Positions 1 to 11,691 of a DNA stretch of 64,000 bases are shown piece by piece. The notes below the pieces were generated by a model. It was not told where the DNA came from and ran no database searches. It saw nothing but the letters and a program-made list of their open reading frames with translations. Position 1 is the first letter of the stretch, and each line of letters starts with the position of its first letter. Source of the stretch: Sipunculus nudus (Eukaryota > Annelida > Sipuncula > Golfingiida > Sipunculidae); the NCBI GenBank assembly GCA_026874595.1, contig CM049310.1, positions 38,693,558 through 38,757,557 on the forward strand, in the 5' to 3' direction. The position numbers and the translations under genes are program-made.

Positions 1-951
1 ATACGTCAGTAAACAATCTTTAACAAAAATGGAAAAGTTACAGTCACAACTACTAAAGGTCGGTATTGGTTTACATAAATATTGCAAAAGTTCTCCCATT
101 TTGAAAGCACTGAATGTATGCATGTAGGATACAAAAAACAGTTGAATTGAATGGTCTTGATTTAACATGCGCCATCTTTAGTAATAACTCTCGCGCCAGG
201 CCTTTTTATACATATAAAATGAATATGCATGCTTGTGGCAAACTGAGTGGTCATTCTGATCTCATTGCAAGATCAAAAGAAACGTGTTTTAAATATGGTA
301 TATGTTTTCTCAAATATATTTTTTATAAGGAGTACAAGCAAAGGGTAAAAAAGGAATTGAAATATGATGTCAATGATGGAATGTCAGATTCCGTTCGGCA
401 GTTATTGGTCAGTCACGCCCCTTATAATAAATATATCTTAAACATGCTTCTGACACCATTTTAATATATTGTTTTATGTATAATACGGTGTCTTATCTGT
501 GGTTTTACTGTTCTTATTACTTCATATTTTATTGTGTTTTATGGTCATGTACTCTTCTTCTGAAGGCTTAATAAACTATTATTATTATTATTATAATTAA
601 ACATTATATTATTAAATAAAGCTTTAATTTTGATATAATGGCATTCGTGGTCTTTTTTTGCTAATGTGCACGTTCACTTTTAATTCAAATTCAAATGGAC
701 TTAAAAGACAGCTTTGTGCTTGATTCACCATTGCCCTGCTATTGACTCATCAATTCAACTAAAATCATTCTCCTTTATATGGACATAGACATGCCACAGA
801 GGCGGCAGTACCTACAAGGTACTCATCTCAGCACTGATGGTTTTCATAAGGAAGAATTACAGAAAGATTCATGTATTTGCCATGTTTACAATACGAATAT
901 TATTAATCGGGCTTTTAACCGTTATTTTTTATGATATTTTCACTTAAACAG
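1..951. other. 5' flank or intron of the HGSNAT-like gene; no exon recognised
   Basis: The HGSNAT exon at 952 starts in mid-codon, so at least one upstream exon must exist. I could not find the expected N-terminal exon, which usually ends in an RSVDTFRG-like motif, so it probably lies before the window. An ATT trinucleotide run near 575-595 follows TTAATAAACT, which resembles the 3' tail of a LINE. A 116-codon open frame at 114-464 shows no recognisable domain and I do not call it a gene. Confidence 0.5.
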
Positions 952-3900
952 ATTCAGCATGGCCAGTATTATATTCCTGAACTATGGAGGGGGCGGGTAC
1001 TGGTATTTTCAACATGCTGCATGGGACGGATTAACCCCTGCCGACCTATTTTTCCCATGGTAAGTTACATTCTACAAATTTTGACGCCACTTATTGGCGA
1101 CTACATGTGTAAACTGTATGCTCCAACATTATTCCCTTTTCGTGAAATGCAGGTGATTTTAATTGTCCATTCTACACTTCTTTCCATCCAGTGTTATCGA
1201 AAGTAAAGACAGTTGACATAAAAGGAGAGAACACTTCGTTTTGGCAAAACAATAAAATGGAATAAATCCTACAATAATTTGAGGACGAGGGCGCGGTCAT
1301 CATTAAAGCGTTCCTATGGCTTCTTGTACTTAGAAGACACGGGTCTTAAACCCCTACACTCTCTCCGCAGGTACATTTTTACTTTGAGACTGTCCTCGGA
1401 GTACCTCTCTGTCTCGTTTCCGTGCCCTTATTAATCCCAACCCCCCCCCCCCCAACCCCCCAAAAAAAAAATTTCGGAACCGCTCACCGGGCGGCCATTT
1501 TGGATATAGACTTAAACGAGGGATGAGGGATTCTTGGGTATAAGTCTCAAGTGATTTTTTTTAGATGCCGGAAGGTTAGTTTACAATGGATTAAACATAG
1601 TTAGTTTCATTTATTTAATAAAACATTCAAAATTTACCAGAACGCCATAATAATCAATGGTTAGTCGGTTAAAGGTCACTGGTGACGCGACTCGTCATTA
1701 TTTATAATTCAGGTTCATGTTCATGCTGGGGACCTCCATCGTGTTCGGCTTCAGGGGTATGTTTCGTCAGGGACACTCCAAGTTTTATATTTTCTTCCGG
1801 ATCGTCAAGCGGGCCGCTACCCTGTTCATCCTAGGGGGCGCTATGGCTCGCTGGTGTGAGTATCACATATTTTATCATCATCATCATCGTCGTCATTTTC
1901 ATCATCATCTTTGTTGTCATCGTCGTCGTAATCGGCGTCATCATCATAATAATCATCATCGTCATCGTCATCATCATCATCGTCGTCGTCGTGGTCATCA
2001 TCGTCATCATCATTTCATCATCATTACCACCACCACCGTCGTCGTCATCATCGTCGTCGTCGTTATCATCATCATCCTCATCGTCATCATCATCATCATC
2101 ATCATCCTCCTCATCATCCTCATCGTCATCATCATCATCCTTATCATCATCATTATCATCATTATCATCATCATCATCACCACTACCACCGTCGTTGTCA
2201 TCATCATCGTCGTCGTCAGCATCATCATCATCATCATCGTCGTCGTCGTCGTCATAATCATCATCATCATCATCACCATCGTCATCAACATTATCATCTT
2301 GTCGTCGTCATCATCATCATCGTCATCATCATCATCGTCGTCGTCATAATAATAATCATCATCATCATCATCACCATCGTCATCAACATTATCATCATCG
2401 TCGTCGTCGTCATAATCATCATTATCATCATCGTCGTCGTCATTATCATCATCATCTTCTTAGTCATCATCATTATCATCATCATCATCATCATCGTCGT
2501 CGTCATCACCATTATCATCGTCGTCATCATCATCATCGTAGTCATCGTCGTGGTCCTCATCATCGGCATCATCATCATCATCGTTATCATCATAATCATC
2601 ATCAGCAGCAGCGGCAGCATCACAATCATCAGCAGCAGACATTATTTAGACACTGTATTTATCACTTAGAGATAACTGTACACAGACAGACTGTACACAG
2701 ACAATATGTAAAGACATAATTTAAACAATTGTATATTAATATATGTTTGTGTGTATGCATACGTTAATTTAATTTTGTAAACCATTACATCTTTTGCAGA
2801 ATTTAAAGTTCTTAATTATTTTAAATTATAATTAAATACAAGAAAAACAGCGAGGGACAAACAAAAATGTAATTAAAATTTCTAAAATGATTTTTAACAA
2901 AGGATTAGCACAAAGAATAAATATGAACACCATTAAAACTACTGAACCTTTTTTTTGGCTCTTAGAAATCATTAAACTGTTCACTTAAATTCGAAATTGT
3001 TTATCTGAAAAAAATCACAAGTTTAAATCAAACATAATAAATCATTATTCACTACGTTGGTATTTTACCTTGAATAGTTTGAAAGAAAGGACAGTCCTAT
3101 AATTCAGAATATTATTAATAGTATAAATCAGTTACCTTGTTTTACATTTCAGATGATTTGGACGGGTACGTCCGTATACCCGGCATACTTCAGATGCTTG
3201 GCGTCACCTACTTAGTCGTAGCATCAATACATCTCTTATTTGTAAAGAATCCCATGCAGGAGAGCAAACAGGTAGTTGCTATAATGATCACAAATCACTT
3301 TGTATCTATGGATTCATAAAATTTCGTCAACTTAAAACTCCATTGTTTTTTCGTCAAAAGATGTTCATGTGTTTGTTAATATCTAGATTCCTCATACTTT
3401 CTATATGGTAGACACTCTCCTCACGGTCGGTTACTCCAGTTATTGCACAAGGCCAAAAATCTGACCAATGACAACGGGTGTCTCAGTGTAATCCGGCCAA
3501 TTAGAGCCGGTGTCGCATATTTGAATCAGGGACTGGATGCACAATGCTATACCGAGCTCTCATTGGTCTGGTAACAATTCTTTCCACTGTGCCCACCCTA
3601 GTGGTTATGCCCTGAGAACATTTGATAGCTTTAAAATATTGGCAATGTCATGGTCTATCTGTTTATGTTCTCATAGGAGAAGACACCGCGTTGGTACCAG
3701 GATATAACTGATTACTGGCCAGAGTGGATCATCATGCTGGGAGTTGTAGCCACGTACCTGGGTCTGACCTTCGGTCTGTACGTTCCAGGCTGTCCAAGGT
3801 AATCTCACTATAACTTACTGACAGATATGTAAAATATTAGCAGTAGTTTCTGCACTACAATGGTAACAACAAGCGCCTGAGTGACAGTGACTAATCCAGT

Positions 3901-6900
3901 AAGTAATTAACTGAAACTTTTAAGGAAAGGAGACCAAAGTTGTAATCTTAAGTCTTCCCTACGGGTCATTTATTTATATATTTCGTGCCCCTAGGAATTG
4001 CATATTTTGTCATATTTATACGTCGCGATTTTAGCGACTCGCACGATGTATGGAGCTAATCTCGGAAAGACTTGACAGAGTGGTAATACAACTTGGCTTG
4101 AAAAATATTAAATATCTAAAATTGTGTCAACAAATTTCATATGTTATAGTAAGAAAACAGAATTCAACCAGCGACAAAGATAGAAAATGTAAATAATTTT
4201 GTCATGTGCTCTTGTATTTGACGGTTATTGTCCCCCACTTCCTTCGAACGGGGGACATTGATATTGGTTTTTCTGTCTGTCTGTCTGTCCGTCCATCCGT
4301 CCGTCCGTCAGCCCGTTTTCGCTTCTGTGCGATAACTTTTCTAAATGTTATTCAATTTCATTCAAATCTAGGTCACTGATTGCTCTCATGTATACCTTGG
4401 TTGGGATAGGTTTTGGAGTGACTGTCTGAAAACTTATTCTCACCAACTGAAAAAAAAACCAATAAAAAATTGAATTTTTTTCCCCATTTCCCAACCAAAA
4501 TTACGACATGTGGAGACAACTTAAGGGGACCCTGATAACAGCCACTTTTCATGGGGATACATATTCAGGCCAGAATAAAAACTAAAAGATTGATAGGGCA
4601 AGCATGAATGAAGCGGAGGACATAAATTCCAGGAATTCGCTTGATGCGATTGAATCCGGGTAGATTAAAGTAAAAGACAGGAAATCACATTGGAACTGTG
4701 ACTTGTTTTATTGCACTGTTATATTCTTCACTCGCACGAGTGAAGTCTTTACTTATCTTTGCCGGATATGCCTATGTGTGGCTTATCAAGTTGTATAATG
4801 CTTCACTGGCAAACACAAAGGTGTTACCGTGTTTTCCGAGATTTTTCGCATTTATTGGTTATAAGCCTTTTATTTGACAATTTTCTGTTAATTTACAAAA
4901 AAGGGTTTTTTTTTCAGGGGTTACTTGGGTCCAGGAGGAAACCACAACGGCGGGAGGTATTTCAACTGTACAGCGGGCGCTCACGGCTACATCGACCGCC
5001 TGGTCCTCACGGAGAGGTTCATCTTCCGCTGGAGTGACATAAAGGCAAGTTAGACTGTACACGTGATTAAAGGAAAACCCATGTAATTTTCGTACTTAAC
5101 AAATCGCTGCCAAAGGTTTACTACATGTGCTCTGTTACGCTGGCTGTCCTTTTCCGACATTCATTTTAGTATTAACTTCGAGTCCGAGTCCTGGGAATGT
5201 CAAGTGTCTTAAGCACACTTAGATAAAATGACTTTCAACATAATTATATACTGTATGCAAACAACGGCTTAATACCATAATAGCTCCCGGCAATCTTATA
5301 ACCTAAAAATCAAGTTACTGTGTTTGATAATTTCAAAATACTAGTAATATAATGAGTGATCGTAAAGTTGGTCATAAAAATCATTTAGCTATAATTTATA
5401 TCCTAATTGCTGAGTACTTTTTGAAGGAATTTGTCGATATATATACATTCTCAATGCGGCTGTCATTTGTTTGGCAAAGCATAATTATCTGTCTTGATAT
5501 AGTTGTTCAACACATAATGACTTATCAGTATACCATAGCTAAACTATTATAGCCACAGTATTTTAAGTGGTAACAAATGAAGTAAAGCATGTTCTACCTT
5601 TGTACCGGGTGAAATATCATGTTTCTGCTAGCAGGTGGCATATCAGGGATGATTTTATACCATGTGTAATATCATATATTTGGGCCAGGTGAAATATCAG
5701 GGATTTTGTGCCAGGTGTAATATCAAGGATTTTGTATCGTTGAAATATCATCATTTTATACCTTGTGAAATATCAGGGATTTTGTTCTAGGTGTAATATC
5801 AAGGATTTTGTACCAGGTGAACTATCAGGGGTTTTATACCGGGGGATATCAGCATTTTGTCCCATGTGAAGTAAAAGGGATTTTTTTCTAGATGTAATAT
5901 CAGGGATTTTGTACCAGATAATATATCAGGAATTTTGTTCCAGGTGTAATATCGGAGATTTTGTACGAGGTGAATTTATCAGGAATTTGTACAGGGTGAA
6001 ATATCAGTATTTTGTACCAGGTGTTATAGCAGGGATTTTGTTCCAGGTGAAAAGTAAGGGATTTTGGACCAGGTGTAATATCAGGGATTTCGTTCCAGGC
6101 GTAATATCAGGCATTTTGTACCAGTTGAAATATCAGCATTTTGTACCAGGTGAAATATCAGGATTTTGTTCCAGGTGTAATATCAGGGATTTTGTACCAG
6201 GTTAAATATCAGGATTTTGTTCCAGGTGTAATATCAGTGATTATGTACCAGGTGAAATATCAGGATTTGTAACAAGTGAAATATCAGCATTTTGTACCAG
6301 GTGTAATATCAGGGAATTTGTACCAGGTGAAATATCAGGATTTTGTACAAGGTGTAATATCAAGGCTTTTGTATCAAGTGAAATATCAGGATTTGTACCA
6401 AGTGAAATATCAGCATTTTGTACCAGGTGTAATATCAGGGAATTTGTACCAGGTGAAATATCAGGGTTTATACCAAGTGAAATATCAGCATTTTGTACCA
6501 GGTGTAATATCAGGGAATTTGTACCAGGTAAAATATCAGGAATTTGTACCAGGTGTAATATCAGGGAATTTGTACCAGGTGAATTATCATGATTTGTACC
6601 AAGTGAAATATCAGGGATTTTGTACCAGGTGTAATATCAGGGATTTTGTACCAGGTGAAATATCAGGGATTTTGTTTTAGGTGTAATATCAGGGATTTTT
6701 TACCAGGTGGAATATCAGGATTTGTACCAAATGAAATATCAGCATTTAGTAACAGGTGAAATATCAGGATTTTATTCCAGGTGAAATATCAGCATTTTGT
6801 ACCAGGTGAAATATCATGATTAGTACCAGGTAAAATATCAGAATTTTGTACCAGGTGAAATATCAGGGATTTTGTACCAGTTGAAATATCAGGATTTTGT

Positions 6901-9900
6901 ACCAGGTGTAATTTAGGGATTTTGTGACTGGTGAAATATCAGGATTTTGTTACAAGTGTAATATCAGGGATTTTGTACAAGGTGAAATATCAGGATTTTG
7001 CACCAGGTTAAATATAAGTATTTTGTACCAGGTGAAATATCATGGATTAGTTCCAGGTGTACTATCAGGGATTTTGTTCAAAGTGAAATATCAGGGATGA
7101 TATTGTAACAGTTGAAATATCAGGATTTTGTACCAGGTGTAATATAGGGATTTTGTACCAGGTGAAATATCATGATTCGTACCAAGTGAAATATCAGGAT
7201 TTTGTACCAGGTTAAATTCAGGATTTTGTTCCAGGTGAAATATGTGGATTTTGTACCAGGTGAAATCTCAGGATTTTGTTCAAGGTGAAATATCAGGATT
7301 TTGTTCCTGGTGTAACATCAGGGATTTTGTACCAAGTGAAATATCAGCATTTTGTTTCAGGTGAAATATCAGGGATTTTGTGCCAGGGGAAATATTAGCA
7401 TTTTGGATCAGGTGAAATATCAGGATTTTGTTTTAGGTGTAATATCAGAGATTTTGTACCGGGTGGAATATCAGGATTTTGTATCAGGTGAAATATCAGG
7501 GATTTTGTACCAGGTGTAATATAGGGATTTTGTACCAGGTGAAATATCATGATTTGTACCAAGTGATTTATCAGGATTTTGTACCAGGTGAAATTTCAGG
7601 ATTTTGTTCAAGTTGAAATATCAGGATTTTGTTCCAGGTGAAATATCAGGATTTTGTTCCTGGTGTAATATCAGGGATTTTGCACCAGGTGAAATATCAG
7701 GATTTTGTACCTTGTGTAACATCAGGGATTTTGTACCAGGTGAAATATCAGGATTTGTACCAAGTGAAATATCAGCATTTTGTTCCAGGTGAAATATCAG
7801 GGATTTTGTGCCAGGGGAAATATCAGGATTTTGTTTTAGGTGCAATATCAGAGATTTTGTACCGGGTGGAATATCAGGATTTTGTATCAGGTGAAATATC
7901 AGGGATTTTGTACCAGTTGAAATATCAGGATTTTGTACCAGGTGTAATATAGGGATTTTGTACCAGGTGAAATATCATGATTTGTACCAAGTGAATTATC
8001 AGGATTTTGTATTAGGTGAAATTCCAGGATTATGTTCAAGGTGAAATATCAGGATTTTGTTACAGGTGAAATATCAGGATTTTGTTACAGGTTAAATATA
8101 AGCATTTTGTACCAGGTGAAATATCATGGATTTATTCCAGGTGTACTATCAGGGATTTTGTTTAAAGTGAAATATCAGGGATGATATTGTACCAGGTGTA
8201 ATATCAGGGATTTCATTGTGCCAGGGGAAATATCAGGTATTTTGTTCCAGGTGTAATATCAAGGGTTTTGTACCACGTGATATATCAGGATTTTGTACCA
8301 GGTAAAACATCAGCATTTGTACCAGATGAAATATCATTGATCTTGTATCAGGTGTAAAATCAGGGATTTGTACCAGGTGAAATATCAGGAATTTGTACCA
8401 GGTGAAATATCACGGATTTTGTACCAGGTGAAATATCAGGATTTTGTACCAGGTGTAATATCAGGGATTTTTTTCCAGGTGTACTACCAGGGATTTTGTA
8501 CCGGATCAAATGTCAGGATTTTGTACCAGGTGAAATATCAGAATTTTGCACCAGGTGTAATATCAGGGATTTTGTACCAGGTGTAATATCAGGGATTTTG
8601 TTCTAGGTTTAATATCAAGGATTATATACCAGGTGTAATATCAGGGAATTTGTTCCAGGTGTAATATCTGGGATTTTGTACCAAGTGTAATATCAGGGAT
8701 TTGTACAAGGTTTTATATCAGGGATTTCGTTCAAGGTGAAATATCAGGGATGGTGTACCAGGGGAAATAGATCTATAGTAACCTTCTGATGTATATACAC
8801 TAAACATAGTTCGTGTCCGATAAAACAATTATTTATTGCTTATTCTTGTTTTATTGCTTTACAGAGAGTATATGGAACAAGACAGAGTCAAGATCCTGAA
8901 GGCATCCTGGGTCACCTGGGCTCCTCGTTTCTCTGTTTCCTGGGTCTTCAAGTAAGGGTTACTACATATAGTTCCATATTTATTTTTATTCTCAGTTTTA
9001 CGTGCGTAATCTAAAATAATCCGGGTTCCTTTTTTTCTTCAGTTGAAGTGTTGATTGGAAGCCCCCAGTTCCTCACTGGCTAGCTGCGTTTTGACCCTGT
9101 GACGTAAGAGGGTCGATCAGTCCAGTATAAAATGCCCATCGAGTCGTGTTTTCACGGCTAATCCCAGGCCTCACAGCCATGATTAAACCGGGCTGCAATG
9201 ATACATTATATCACGACACGATACGTATCCTGATACTTCACCATCTATCATACGAGACATATCAAGTATAATTTGAGTTCAGATTCGAGAAGTTGCGCTT
9301 CTTTGTTTAAGTTCGTCATGCCGTTTACTACACACTCAATAAATTATGAATCATGAAGCAGTCCCTTCAATTAGTTGAATCGTCCAGTATTATATATATA
9401 TATGAGATTAACTTGTTTCTAGGCAGTTTGCCATACTACCGCTAGACCGACAATTTTTTTTAAACTAAAAGCTGGAGGTTGCCAGTTAAATGTCTGACTT
9501 TCTAACATATGGTCAGAAATCGTCAACCTAATGATACAAGGAGATGTGAAGATTTCGACATAACATTTGACTTTGTATGGTGATATATCGGTACGCCGGT
9601 GAATCGTTACAGCTCAGGTTTACACAAACTAACAATACTTTGGTTCCTGTCACAAAGACCTGCCCTGTATATAACAAAGCATGTCATCCTGAGTATAAAA
9701 CGCCTTCCTCAATCAGCTAGGGCATGACAAAAAACATTAAAGTAATAAGAACTGTCTGTATTATCACAGCAGAACTAAAGATGTCGCCAAATGAATTGCT
9801 CCAACCCGTATGCTGTTGACTATGCCAAACAGAGTACCTACTGGAAAAGATTACTCGCAGAATCTGTAGACTGTGAATGAATAGTGGCCTCCTTCTTATA

Positions 9901-11612
9901 TGGTATCCTTTAAAACATTAATCACTCAAAAAGAGCTTTATGAGACCGAATAGTCCATATTATACAGTAAAAATGGCTGTGGCATACAATTCTAGGGATA
10001 TGATTGTATATATTTCACTTTTGTACTCAGTCGTGAATGATCCTCTATTAAGTATTTTGATATTTTATCAAAATCATGTTGGTAACATTTTAGAAACGTT
10101 TATTAGATGATACTTTTCTCGTAATGATATACTTTTACTTCTCTTTTATAGGCGGGGAAGATCATCATGTACCATAAAGACCACAAGGGGAGGATTATTC
10201 GTTGGATGATCTGGGGCGTTGTGAACGTGAGTTTTAGAGTGTGTAATTATAATTTTGTAAACCGTGAAGCGATTATAAGTACAAAATAATCATAAATACA
10301 ACATAAGTACAATATGTACCACCGAATCAAAATGTTTAACAACGCTGCAGAAATAGATAATGGGTCTTTCAGGTGATTTCCCAGTAAATTTACAGATACA
10401 CAAGCGCGACTTGATAAATTCACCACAAACTTTTTGTCATTCTCACTTCAGATGACGCAAACTATGAAATCATTCCTAGGCCACACCACCCTTCAGCCAG
10501 AGGTCGTTTTCTACTTAAAACGAACCTCTTCCTGGTAGGCACTGTGAGACGGCCGGGATTACTTGTCTCAACTGTCAAACTTTAAAATAAAAATTTGTTT
10601 CATTTCAAGGAAACATCTGTTTATAGCTCACATGTGTATGCTTACAAAATATTATTTATTCTGTGAAGTCTTCACCTCTGAAAGACAATTTTTTATGTTA
10701 CTTGCCTTTAAAAGAATTCGTATTCATCATATTTGAACGGAGTACATGTCTCTTTACTATACTTTTAAATGCGCCGCTGGTGTAAGTGGAAGCCGCAGTG
10801 CATTATGGGTTCAGATTGTGACGCTCTTAAACCTTAACAGCAGAGTTGCACTCTTGTGAGTCCGAGTCTGTGCAGCGTTCTTTTACTTTGTTTGCGGTAA
10901 AATTGCTGGTAATTTTAATAATGTAAGGTTAATTGCAAATATGTTTCCATTCAGATTGGCATCGGACTGCTGCTCTGTCAGGCCAGACAAACAGGAGGCT
11001 GGATTCCAATAAACAAATCTATGTGGTTGGTTATTTATTATATATGTTTACAGTAGTTTGTAGTTAACTGGTAAATCATTTGGGGTCACACAACAAACTA
11101 TCTAATTAAGAAAATTGACTGACAGGTTAATACCGCAGCAACTAAATTATGTAAATAGCACTAACTTTGCAGACCCAGAAGGGGTGCAGAAGACCCCTCC
11201 CCCCCTTTTTTTTACCTAAAAATTTAGAAATAAAATAATAAATGCTTAATAACTGAAGCGCCAGATGTTGCCTCTCGCACAATTTTGCTCCCTCATATAT
11301 GCATGCAAGAGTCATATCTGAAGTTTGCTATAATCCATTTCATCCCCTCATGTCCATCTGTTTTTTGCTATGAAAAGTTTTTTTTAGCAACATTTCAAGG
11401 GAAAAAAATGAAAGTGTAGTTAGAGAATTAAAGGACAACATTTTCAACAAAGTATATACCTTCCTTACATCTTGTTTAAGAAACAGAATTATATAAACAT
11501 ATCAGAAATGGATGATGTCACGCAAACATTTTAAAAATATAACCAGCTGAACCAAAGATGGGTATTCATGCAGGGACACGTCCGACACAGGTTTGGTACT
11601 AAATGTATATAT

Positions 11613-11691
<79 letters not shown>

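Noticed and set aside
114-464. 116-codon frame at the window start
   Set aside because: No recognisable domain or splice context; could be decayed LINE sequence.
1717-2642. Long His, Ser, Met and Asp homopolymer open frames on both strands
   Set aside because: They come from the CAT/CGT trinucleotide array in an intron. Only the first ~46 codons of the plus-strand frame are a real HGSNAT exon.
5909-8586. Open frames of 60-134 codons rich in KYQDFVPG, and a CRISPR-like look
   Set aside because: Units are about 25 bp and directly abutting, with no unique spacers; this is a minisatellite in an animal intron.
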